From Alisma plantago-aquatica (Eukaryota; Streptophyta; Magnoliopsida; Alismatales; Alismataceae): a stretch of 64,000 nt of DNA. The notes beneath the pieces were generated by a model. That model saw only the letters and a program-made list of their open reading frames with translations, was not told the DNA's origin and ran no database searches. The translations under genes were made by a program, and so were the position numbers. The stretch spans positions 1,332,958,304 through 1,333,022,303 of the forward strand of contig OY856410.1 of NCBI GenBank assembly GCA_963693085.1, read 5' to 3'. Positions 26,403-36,082 of the stretch are shown here, in pieces. How positions within the stretch are numbered: position 1 is the first letter of the stretch; every line of letters begins with the position of its first letter.

Positions 26403-26897
26403 GGTCACATGAATCAGTATAGATGTATCAAATAATTAGTAACCTTACCTAGACCTAGGGTAACCCACATTTAGCAGTAAATTGCCGAGGTGTCTAGAAG
26501 GGTACCTTGCGGAAGGTTCTGACATAATACTCTCCCCATCCGTTTTCACGGTGCGAGGGTTCCCGTCACAAGCTATCTGCCTGGCTAACGCAATTATTGT
26601 TAAAGTGGGCACCCTTACCTTAGAAAAATCCTTCCTCTCATCTTTTCTCAATTAAGGACTACTCCCCAACCAACCTATTTAGTGAATAATATACACTAGG
26701 TTTCTCATCTACTTCCTCTCTCATGACCATGATCGATGATATACTCTCTCTATCATGTGGGTAGATTAGGAAAATGGGAACAACTAAAAGACATGAAAAA
26801 TTGGAAAAAATACATGCCATGATTGCTAAATCTTTAACACTTGTTTTATGATCTATCTCAAATAAATCTCTAAACTGCCTTTTATACAAACTTGCAG
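26403..26897 (+). other. Leader of D between primer site and gag
   Basis: About 495 bp with no convincing coding frame. It ends in ACAAACTTGCAG directly before the gag ATG, a good splice-acceptor match; whether it is used is unknown. It should also hold the packaging signal, which cannot be located by sequence alone. Confidence 0.6.
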
Positions 26898-28127
26898 ATG
26901 CCTCCAAAAACTAGGTCCAAGAGAACAAGGTCTAGTGATGACTCTGGTGATGAATCTCAATCACGCCCTAATAAGACCAAGGCTGTAGGCAATTGGGAAG
27001 AACAAAAGAAGGTGATGTTGGAATGCATGCATGCCCTAGCCCTAAAAGAAACCAGTAATAGTGCCTCATCCTCTAGGACCAACCATGAAACCACCATTAG
27101 TGACTTCCTTAAACTCAAACCCAAATCCTTTCATGGAGAAGACTTAGGTGAAGTTCTAGATAAAGCTGATGCATGGATCATATCTGTTGAAAATGCCTTT
27201 AGAGCCCTTAAGTGTCCTGAGGAAGATAAGGTCACCTTTGCTACCTACCAACTTAGGGGGTCCGCGAAGTTGTGGTGGGAAAATTATTGCCATACACGAG
27301 AACTTCCAGATGCCCCCATAGGTTGGGAGGAGTTTAAGGGGATCTTTACCAACCGTTTCATGCCCATATCAGCTAGGAAGGAGAAGAAGAAACAGTTCAA
27401 TAACCTCACCCAAGGAAACCTATCTGTTGCTGACTATGTTAGGGCCTTTAGACTCCTAGAGCGTCATGCTCGCAACCTGGATGAAGATGAAAAGATTGAA
27501 CACTTCATAGATGGCCTTAACCAAGAAATCAAAGTTCACCTTTGCACCTCCACCCATCCCACCTTTGAAGCTGCCATCAACAATGCCCTTACCCAAGAGA
27601 GAACCTTAGGAAAAAGCAAAGCACCAAGCTTGAGATACTTGGGTCTAACCGATGCATGCATCACCAAGGGTAAGGAGAAGGAGCACGATAAGAAGAAGCC
27701 TAACAGCCATGGCATGGGCAGAGGAGGAGGAAATCACCATAGAGGTCAATCATACCGAGGAGGTCTAAACCGGGGAGGCCGAGGCCGAGGTGGATCACAC
27801 CGTGGACAGGCATATGAGCACGTCAGGTGTAGAAACTGTGGAGGTTCACACCCCGGAAAATGCAGGTTTGAGAAACCAGTGTGTTACTACTGCAAGAATG
27901 AAGGGCATATGAGGTACAATTGTCCAAATCTGGTCCAGGGGGCACCTCAGAATCGTCCTGCCCCATTACCTCAGCCTGGAGCTCCACCTGCTCAACCAGC
28001 TGTCCCGATAGCTCAGGCTCAGCCAGAACATCGTCAAGGCCGAGTCTTTGCAATTGATGCAGAGGAAGCTAAAGCCAATGATAACCGTCTGATTGAAGGT
28101 AATAATGTTAAAATTTCTTTATTGTAA
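26898..28127 (+). CDS. gag: Element D Gag (capsid/nucleocapsid)
   Basis: Structural protein of the retrotransposon particle. I choose the ATG at 26898 (MPPKTRSKR), giving 409 residues; a TTG two codons earlier is not a plausible plant start. A charged N-terminus is followed by the retrotransposon Gag (capsid) domain, about residues 75-195, with LWWENY, WEEFKGIF and FNNLTQGNLSVADYV. Then comes a Gly/Arg-rich RNA-binding stretch (about 270-305) and two zinc knuckles: C-x2-C-x3-H-x3-C from residue 311 and a standard C-x2-C-x4-H-x4-C at 329-342. The frame ends at tandem TAA codons (28125-28130) inside a putative 72-bp intron, so the last nine residues come from intron-retained RNA. In spliced RNA the same frame runs on into Pol. 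Confidence 0.93.
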   Translation: MPPKTRSKRTRSSDDSGDESQSRPNKTKAVGNWEEQKKVMLECMHALALKETSNSASSSRTNHETTISDFLKLKPKSFHGEDLGEVLDKADAWIISVENAFRALKCPEEDKVTFATYQLRGSAKLWWENYCHTRELPDAPIGWEEFKGIFTNRFMPISARKEKKKQFNNLTQGNLSVADYVRAFRLLERHARNLDEDEKIEHFIDGLNQEIKVHLCTSTHPTFEAAINNALTQERTLGKSKAPSLRYLGLTDACITKGKEKEHDKKKPNSHGMGRGGGNHHRGQSYRGGLNRGGRGRGGSHRGQAYEHVRCRNCGGSHPGKCRFEKPVCYYCKNEGHMRYNCPNLVQGAPQNRPAPLPQPGAPPAQPAVPIAQAQPEHRQGRVFAIDAEEAKANDNRLIEGNNVKISLL

Positions 28128-28170
28128 TAAATCTTTGAAAACCATGATCTCATATACAATCATAATGTAG
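28099..28170 (+). other. Putative 72-bp intron between gag and pol of D
   Basis: GT at 28099 and AG at 28169-28170. The donor context is GAAG|GTAATA and the acceptor context TGTAG|GTATG. A branch-like CTCAT lies 18 bp before the AG. The length is a multiple of three, GC is 15 of 72, far below the flanks, and it contains two consecutive in-frame TAA codons. Removing it joins LIEG to MICLQDHP, the usual smooth Gag-to-protease junction of this family. Retention gives Gag only; splicing gives Gag-Pol. Confidence 0.75.
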
Positions 28171-31100
28171 GTATGATATGTCTCCAAGATCATCCTGTTG
28201 TGGCCCTATTCGATTCAGGATCAACACATACCTTCATATCTAGAAACCTTGCTTCTATGCTCAAGTTAGAGATTAATGATCTAGGTTATATCTTGGATGT
28301 GACAACTCCCAGTGGCAGAATTTATACTTCTCTTCAGAAAACTAAAACCTTGCCTTTTTCTTTTGTTGGCCATAAATTTCAATCTGCTTTCATTCTTCTT
28401 GATATGGAAGATTTTGACCTAATTTTGGGGATGGATTGGCTCTTCTCCAACTTTGCTATGCTTGATTGCCGAGGCAAGAAAATAGTCTTTTGTGCACCTA
28501 ATTTTAAACCTTTGACTATTTCTAGGAGAAAAGAAAGAAACCGAAATATGATTATTTCTTCTCTAAAAGCCGAAACTTTGATTGCCAAAGGATGTAGAGC
28601 CTATCTTGCTGTTGTATCCATGCCTGATCCTAAGGTGAGACCTATAGAGAGCTTGGATGTGGTGAGAGATTACCCGGATGTTTTTCCTGAGGAGCTTCCA
28701 GGGCTGCCTCCAGATCGTGAGATTGAGTTCTCAATTGAGTTAGCACCGGGCACCGCACCAGTCTCTAAGGCACCAAATAGGATGGCACCTTCCGAGCTTG
28801 CAAAGCTCAAGAAACAACTAGAGGAACTTCTTGATAAAGGCTTCATCCGTCCTAGTACTTCTCCTTGGGGTGCTCCTATCCTTTTTGTCAAAAAGAAAGA
28901 TGGGTCAATGCGAATGTGTATTGATTATCGCATGATCAACCAAGCCACCATTAAAAATAAATATCCCCTTCCAAGAATTGATGACTTGTTTGACCAGCTT
29001 CGTACTGCCACTGTGTTCTCCAAGATTGACCTTAGATCAGGTTATCATCAATTACGAGTAAAAGATTGTGATATTCCAAAGACAGCTTTCAGAACTCGAT
29101 ATGGACATTATGAATTCATGGTGATGCCATTTGGCTTGACTAATGCTCCTGGAGTGTTTATGAATCTGATGAACACTGTCTTCCAGCCATTCCTTGACAG
29201 CTTTGTGGTGGTTTTCATTGATGACATTCTTATATATTCAAATTCTGTTGATCAACATCGTGAACATCTCCAGAAAGTCCTTGATGTTTTGAGAGCCCAG
29301 AAATTGTATGCTAAATTATCTAAATGTGAGTTTTGGATTGACCAAGTCATGTTTCTTGGCCATGTAATTTCGGGTGGGAAAAATTCTGTTGACCCTGCCA
29401 AAGTTCTAGCTGTCCTTGATTGGAAAGCCCCTACCAATGCTTCTGAAATTCGTAGTTTTCTTGGCCTAGCTGGCTATTACCGTCGTTTCATCCTTAATTT
29501 CAGTAAAATAGCCCTACCCATGAATAAACTTACCAGAAAAGATGCCAAATTCGTTTGGACTTCTGAGTGTGAAGCTAGTTTCCAAGAATTGAAATCTCTC
29601 TTGACTTCTGCTCCTGTTTTGACCCTACCTTCTGGGAATGATGGCTTTGTAATTTATTCTGATGCTTCTAAAATGGGTCTGGGTTGTGTCCTCATGCAAG
29701 ACGGTAAAGTTGTTGCATATGCCTCTAGACAGTTGAAACCTAATGAGGTCAATTATCCAACTCACGATTTGGAATTAGCTGCCATTGTCTTTGCTCTCAA
29801 AATCTGGAGACATTATCTGTATGGTGCTACTTTTGATATATTCACAGACCACAAAAGTCTCAAATACCTCTTGACTCAGAAAGATCTCAATCTTCGACAG
29901 AGGAGATGGTTGGAGTATCTTAAAGATTATGATTTCACTATTGCATATCATCCAGGCAAAGCCAATGTAGTAGCTGATGCCCTTAGTCGTAAGAAGTCGA
30001 TTTGTGCATCAATGCATCTGGAACCTTCATCTTCTGGGTCATCTCAAGCAGAATCTAGCTCTATTATTTTGGCGAATATCAATATTATCCCTAGTCTTCT
30101 TTCTGAACTCCTGATATCTCAAAAGAACAGCCCTAGTTTGGAGGAGATGACAGCTCTTGTGGCAAAGCCCCAGACACATCTATCTGTTGGTATGGACGGT
30201 GGACTAAGGTACAAGCATAGGATGTGGGTACCTGAAGAATCAGAGATTAGGAAGCGTATCCTGCAAGAGGCACACGGGTCTAAGTATTCCATACATCCTG
30301 GATCTACTAAGATGTATAAGGACCTGCAGAGACACTTTTGGTGGAGGGGTATGAAGAATGATATCGCTGAGTTTATCTCTAAGTGTCTCACCTGCCAGCA
30401 GATTAAGGCCGAGCACCAACGTCCCGGTGGTCTATTGCAACCCTTACCAATTCCTGAATGGAAATGGGAAAATATCACCATGGATTTCGTGGTGGGACTA
30501 CCCAGGACCAGGAGGGGTCATGATGCGGTTTGGGTCATAGTAGACCGGTTGACCAAGTCTGCACATTTCTTACCTATGCGGACTACGAACAAGGTTCCTG
30601 AGCTTGCTGAGTTGTATATAAAGGAGATTGTACGGCTGCATGGAGTACCAGTTTCGATAGTTTCAGATCGAGATCCAAAGTTCACATCACATTTATGGAA
30701 GCAGGTGCAGAATGAACTGGGCACACAGTTGAACTTCAGCACAGCATATCATCCCCAAACTGATGGCCAGTCAGAACGTACTATCCAAATCTTAGAAGAT
30801 CTTCTCAGAGCATGTGTCTTAGATTGGGGAGGATCTTGGGATTACTACCTTCCATTAGCAGAGTTCGCTTACAATAATAGCTATCAATCTAGTATTGATA
30901 TGCCACCCTATGAAGCTCTCTATGGTAGGCCATGTAGATCCCCTCTCCATTGGGATGAAGTTGGGGAAAGGAATATGCTAAAGTCCGAGGAGTTACAATT
31001 ATATGCTGATAAGGTGTCTTTGATCAAGCAGAGGTTGAAACGGGCCCAGGATCGTCAGAAGTCATATGCAGATGCACACAGATCAGACAGACAGTTTAAT

Positions 31101-31289
31101 GTTGGTGACTATGTATTCTTGAAGATCAGACCTATCCGTGCCATAGCCAAGAACAAGGGGAAGCTTAGTCCGAGATATGTGGGTCCTTTTGAAGTTCTGG
31201 AGCGCATTGGCGAATGTGCTTATCGACTTGCTCTTCCTCCGCAGTACAGCATGATGCATAATGTCTTTCATGTATCCAACTTGAAATAG
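28171..31289 (+). CDS. pol: Element D Pol: protease, RT, RNase H, integrase
   Basis: Polyprotein in the same frame as gag; residues are numbered from the ATG at 28173. Protease: DSGST active site at 14-18 and ILGMDWL later. Reverse transcriptase: DYRMINQ, GYHQLRV, FGLTNAP and the catalytic FIDD, with Asp 350 and 351. RNase H: YSDAS (Asp 497) and FTDHKSL (Asp 559). Integrase: an H-H-C-C zinc-binding head ending CLTCQQ, then the DDE triad Asp 771, Asp 832 and Glu 868 with the standard 35-residue last gap. After it come [10 protein letters not shown] and [10 protein letters not shown]. An in-frame TAG at 31287 stops translation at residue 1038, before the chromodomain. It makes the cDNA and integrates it. 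Without splicing of the 72-bp intron it would need its own start. Confidence 0.95.
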
Positions 31290-31520
31290 TATGTGAAGGA
31301 TGATAGTCATGTGCTGAATCACGAGCCTCTTGAGTTACGGGAGAATCTCTCTTATCCAGAACAACCTATAAAGATTCTCGACTCTAGGGTAAAGGAGCTC
31401 AGGAACAAGCAGATTCCGATGGTGAAGGTACAGTGGAACCATCACGGTGCAGAAGATGCCACCTGGGAACTACGAGCAGACATGGAGCGACATTTTCCTC
31501 ACCTCTTTCCTCCAGTTTAA
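31290..31520 (+). pseudogene. Element D chromodomain, separated by a nonsense codon
   Basis: The Pol frame continues after the TAG for 76 codons and ends at a TAA (31518). It holds the chromovirus C-terminal targeting module: EQPIKILDSRVKELRNK, IPMVKVQWNHHG, EDATWELRADM and RHFPHLF. In Tekay/Del elements this chromodomain guides integrase to heterochromatin. A single base change can explain the TAG, because relatives have a lysine there. All downstream codons are intact, so the lesion is recent. In this copy the integrase would lack its targeting tail unless the stop is read through. Confidence 0.9.
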
Positions 31521-31555
31521 TTTTGAGGACAAAATTTCTTTTAAGGTGAGTAGGA
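31521..31555 (+). other. Polypurine tract region of D
   Basis: Between the Pol stop and the 3' LTR: a GAGGACAAAATTTC signature typical of chromoviruses, then AAGGTGAGTAGGA directly before the LTR. This would be the plus-strand primer. Confidence 0.75.
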
Positions 31556-32800
31556 TGTGATAAAGTGAGTTTCCTAATTCTTTTATACTTTGTTCCTTTA
31601 ATCTTCAGTATATCTTAAAACCCTAATTCTCCTAAAAATTAGTTAGTCTTTCAATGATAGGAATCTCGATCCCAAACTTTACCAACATGTGGGGTATGCT
31701 ATGGAGAAGCTATGGTCCAAATTTCATGTCATTTGGACATTCCTAGCTCCCTCTACGATTTTTACAAGTTCTATTAATGTTTAATCAAATATGTGTCACG
31801 TTTTCAATCATCAAAACTATAGTTCGGTTATTTTTCCTCCTTGGATTTGCGGCGCTGACGTCACCCGACCTTCCTGAGCGAGGGTGACCGTCGGATGGCG
31901 TGTCCATGGATCCTGAGTGGATCGGACGGCCATCCGGTCGTCCCTAACCTCCGCCTGACCCGGGATGTCGTGGCCACAACCACGATCCCACTACGCCGAC
32001 GACTCCCCCTCGTTCTAATCCATTTAGCGCGAAACTGACCGCGGGAATGGACTCCCCTCGCCTCCACGAACTCCCTGACCCCTCGCACGACCCCCAAAAG
32101 CGAGCACAACCCCACGCACGACCTCGCCGGTGAGACCTCTTCTCCAACCACCGCGGAGCCCATTTGGGCGTTTACGATTCACGCACCCCCACCTCTATTT
32201 AAGCACACCAGGAGCTTCGTCAACATCCCTTTACATACTCACTCGCTCCAATTTGCCCGAAGCAAGCCAGCATCACTCCACCCTCAAGCTTCCCCCTTCC
32301 AGTCTATCCGCCGCCGTCGAGCTGCTGGACGTGGCTCCTACCGGCCTGCTCGTCCCCAATTGGGTACACCCGAAGCTCCGAGGCACCTCCACCCACCTTG
32401 GCGGCCCCTCACCTTGAAGTTTCATCGCCTGCTCCTCCCTCTCCCTTCACCCTCCGCCGCGAGCTCTACACCTCGCCGGATTCTTGGTCGACCCAACATC
32501 TCGTGGGGAGCTGCGACCTGCAAGCTAGCTGCCCGGGTTCGGATCCGCCTCCCGAAGGTGAACCCGACCCCCTTCTCGCGCAAGGACGAGCACAGCCTCC
32601 GCCCGAGCTCGCCGGAGTCCACCTCCCCTACCTGCTGTTCGTGAGTGGAGCAAGAAGGAGGAGGACCCGCTTGGCTTAGTTGGACCATTCGCGCGAGTCC
32701 ACGTCAAGCTGACTCAGATCCAGGTGGACGAACCACAGTTCGCCAAGTAAGCAGCCCTTGACCCACCTCAGCCATCTTAAGCGCATATGCACGAGATCTC

Positions 32801-32828
32801 GACCGTTGGATCTGAACATCCAACGGTC
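32801..32828. repeat. Perfect 11-bp inverted repeat in D's 3' LTR
   Basis: Copy of the site at 24784-24811, with both arms unchanged. Confidence 0.9.
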
Positions 32829-33688
32829 CACACTTTTCTTTTCTTTCTTTTATCAACTCGAATTTCAGTTTCTGACCTAATCTTGGGAAATTCGTAGAAA
32901 TTAGTAGGAGTGTCAGAAAAATATGAATAAATACTCCTTTTTGATCAGAAAAATACGAGGATCACGATTTTGACATCTGTTGACCCTAAATATGACTCGA
33001 GTAAATTCTCATGTTTAAATATGTTCATATTTTGATTAATTAATTAGAAAATACTCGAATCTGTTTAAACCACCAAAAACCTGTGATAATCATCTTTTTG
33101 CATCCTTATCATCATGGATTGATCAGATCCTTTTATTATGGCTCAATTATCAATAAAACCTATTTATTCCTCCTTTCCCTATGTTGACCTACCAATATGT
33201 GCATAATTAATTAATATGATCTCTAGACCATGATTCTGACTTTATGATCCTACTCTAATGTGACAGTAATAATCTTGGACTCAACTCCATACTCTAAGAC
33301 CCATACTCTAATCTCATGACTCCAAATCTATAAAGGGCCTTTTTATATACTCTTTAGAATATGTGTAATTCAAACAATATATCTAATAAATACCAAATCT
33401 CCAATAATTTCAGGAAATCAAAGGTACCAGTGAGGAGCATCTCTGGACTCCCCACTTCTGAGTAGAAGGTACGCCATTACCTCTTTTTGGCCTACTATAC
33501 TTAATGCTTGAGATATATGAATATGTAGAACACTTGGCATAAGATATTGAATGAAACGAATGTCTTGTATGATGCTATGCATGATTTGATATTTTGCTTG
33601 AATTTCTATATGTATAGTTTCAAACACCTGCAAACATAATATCTATAGTGTCCATCATATGAGTACTTGGTAGACTAGTGTATGTAAG

Positions 33689-33792
33689 TGATCTCAAACT
33701 CTTTGGTAGTAGATCACATATGTAATGATCTCAAACTCTTTGGTAGTAGATCACACATATAAAATGATCTCAAACTCTTTGGTAGTAGATCA
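33689..33792 (+). repeat. Triple tandem repeat in D's 3' LTR
   Basis: Three 28-bp units at 33689, 33726 and 33765, identical in core to those of the 5' LTR; only a spacer base differs. Confidence 0.95.
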
Positions 33793-34405
33793 TAAAGGCC
33801 TGAAAGTATCAAAGCCCTTAGTGGCGGATTTATGAGAAAGATGATGGAAAATATGCTTAAAAGATACATGTTCCTTGTTGTTAACAAACTTTTGCTTAAT
33901 TTTTGATATATTGTTGTAATTACGTATAACTGCCAAGTTTACTTTTATCCTTATTGCCAAGTATGAAAAGAGGTAAAATCAAATGACGCGGAGGCGTACT
34001 CAGTACAATATATTTATATATTGTGCTGACGCGTATCAATTGCATATGTTTTATAGGTACCTTCTGCTGATGATGCTTATGATGAAAGGAAGATGATGTT
34101 GCTACTCTATATGCTGGCTCACAAATCAGATCTATCATGGGGATGCTAAAGCTAAATGGGACTCTTAGATTATGTTTCTTTTTCTTCTGTATTAGTTTCT
34201 CATGTATTAAGTTTCTTCTGTAGAACTCCTATGCCTTCGGGCCCCTATGTAATGAACAATTTGGTTTATGTATGGAAGCTTTTTATTCGTTGCATTTATA
34301 TATTCATGTGTTTGATCCACTCAGGGACGGGCAACTTTAACTCTATTGTACCCCTTATGTTGGCGCCTGAGGTGTACAGTGGAGTTAGGTTGTTAACCCG
34401 TGACA

Positions 34406-34410
34406 ATAAG
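34406..34410. repeat. Target-site duplication of D, right copy (ATAAG)
   Basis: ATAAG directly after the LTR end TGACA; it matches 23534-23538. Confidence 0.95.
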
Positions 34411-35279
34411 ATATACTAGAAAGCATATTTCAAAATGGCAACTAGTGAAAAGGTTTCTTCACAGTCAATACTTTGAGCTTGGAGAAGTTGGCTTCATGCT
34501 CACTAGGGCCATCATCTTCACTAGAGAAGGAGGGAGAAGCCGGAAAGCAAGTTTTTTTTAATAATGAGATCCTCCACCTGATCTTTGAAGGAGCTATCCT
34601 TGTTCTTCCTTGATTCTTTTTCTTCTTTCTTTTCTTCCTCCTCTTGCTTGTCAAGTCTTGGCTCATGAGCTTGTAGATTGCTAATAATCTCCTTGGTTGG
34701 AAGGTCACCAAGACTTCTTACTTATTCAATGGAGGTCACATTTGACTCCCATCTCTTTGGAAGAGACCTCAAGATCTTTAATTTGATTCCTCCTCTATCC
34801 AAAGTATGTCCCAAAACAACTATGTTGTTAATGATGGTGTTGAGCCTTGAGTACATCTCGGCAACTCCTTCTTCCTACCCCATCTTGAAGTTATCTAGGA
34901 GGTTGTTCAACATGTAGATATTTTCCTCCTTCACTTGCTTTGTTCCTTCATAAGTGATGCACAACTTGTCCCATATCTCATAGGTTGCATCCCATGAGGA
35001 GATGCGGTTGAACTCAAATCCAATGAGGGATACATAGAGGAAGCTAATTGCTTTGGCATTGAAATGGGCATTCTTTAGATCTATTTCATCCCAAGTTGAA
35101 AAAGCTCTGGTTGGCTCCTTATAGGATGCAATCATCTCTTTCCACATATCGAATTTCATTCCTTGAATGTAAAATTGCATCTACCGCTTCCAATAAAAGA
35201 AGTTAGTGTCATCTAAGACTGTAGGTTGCATGGAAACGCCTCCCTCTAGATTGATAGAACTGAGTAGGTTCTCACCCAT
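34411..35279 (-). pseudogene. Element E (Ty1/copia) gag plus RT edge, right of insertion D
   Basis: On the minus strand gag starts at the ATG at 35279 (MGENLLSSINLEGG) and meets a TAG at 35181-35183. It then continues with MQFYIQGMKFDMWKEMI, YEIWDKLCITYEGTKQVKEE and MLNNLLDNFKMG (34875-35180), the plant copia Gag (UBN2-like) pattern. Lysine/glutamate-rich Gag tail pieces follow in shifted frames down to about 34480. At 34411-34440 an NMLSSIS-like RT run appears and is completed on the far side of D by YHDYEI. Everything normally between the end of Gag and the RT (protease, integrase) is missing, so E had a large internal deletion before D arrived. Confidence 0.8.
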
Positions 35280-35317
35280 CTTCTCATCTCGTAGGAGATT
35301 TTTTGGAGAATATCCTT

Positions 35318-35329
35318 TCTCTGATACCA
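35318..35329 (-). other. Primer binding site of E
   Basis: The minus strand reads TGGTATCAGAGA, one base off the initiator-Met site, directly after the 5' LTR end CCAACA. Confidence 0.85.
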
Positions 35330-35331
35330 GT

Positions 35332-36082
35332 TGTTGGATCTAGGACTCTAGAGGGGGGTGAATAGAGCTTCAAAACTTGCACAAGAATAGTTAGACCTTC
35401 AAATTATATCAATTGAAACCAAATGCTAAACATGAATTTGAAGTCCTATCTAACAAGAATAGCAAGGATGAGAGAGATTGAAACAAACACTTAGACAAGG
35501 TGTTTAGAGTTGTTACAAACACAAAACTAGGAGATCATCAATCCACTACCTAGAGAGGTCAACCTCTAGGACTTTACAACCCATGCATACTTATATTCCA
35601 TTGTAAGAGATACAAGAAGACCACCTTACATCCAAGGACTTACCTATCCATGACAAGAGTCTTATACCTACAAAAGGACTTACCCACTTGATCAAGATGA
35701 CTTCAGCCTTCAACAAGGACTTACCCACACTTGAATCAAGTCTTTGGCCTCGTAGGGACTACCCACTCTTCTTGGATTTGATGCCTTGTCCTTCTCCTTC
35801 ACTTGTGTAAGATTTTGATACCTTCTTCACCCTTGAAGAAGAACAACAACTTCTCCTTCACTCAGAGAAGATCACTTCATCCTTTTCTATTTGAGAATTT
35901 GGATTGAGAAGATGGAAAGATGGAGAGCTTTACAAGGTATCTCTCTTACAGCATGCATAACCAGTGTGTTTCTACCAATGGAGTTACACACTACTCAATT
36001 GTGATTTGAATAGATGCAACCCCATGAGCAAACAACACATGGTGGGATCACTTTCAAAATTTATTAGGACCTAACCTTAACA
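35332..36082 (-). mobile_element. Element E, 5' LTR
   Basis: On the minus strand it runs from TGTTAAGGTTAGGTCC (36082) to a TCACCCCCCTCTAGAG-type region and ends CCAACA at 35332, next to the primer site. It is about 751 bp, a normal copia size. The outer end is inferred from the TGTT...AACA symmetry. The 3' LTR was not found. Confidence 0.65.

Larger units (their letters stand above)
23539..34405 (+). mobile_element. Element D: full-length Tekay/Del-type chromovirus
   Basis: Complete 10,867-bp Ty3/gypsy element. It has LTRs of exactly 2,850 bp at both ends (TGTGATAAAG...CCGTGACA), a 5-bp target duplication ATAAG, an initiator-Met tRNA primer site, gag, pol with the order protease-RT-RNase H-integrase-chromodomain, and a polypurine tract. 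I count about 20 substitutions between the LTRs by eye and no length change, about 99.3% identity, so the insertion is recent. It sits inside the RT of copia relic E. Two features stand out: a putative intron between gag and pol, and one nonsense codon before the chromodomain. Confidence 0.97.
31556..34405 (+). repeat. Element D, 3' LTR
   Basis: 2,850 bp, same start and end as the 5' LTR, followed by the second ATAAG. All internal landmarks (TATTTAAG, 11-bp inverted repeat, triple repeat) lie exactly 8,017 bp from their 5' partners, so no insertion or deletion separates the two LTRs. Confidence 0.97.

Noticed and set aside
28173..31520. Possibility that the long Pol frame is a domesticated host gene
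   Set aside because: It sits between near-identical LTRs with primer site, polypurine tract and target duplication, so it is an ordinary retrotransposon polyprotein.
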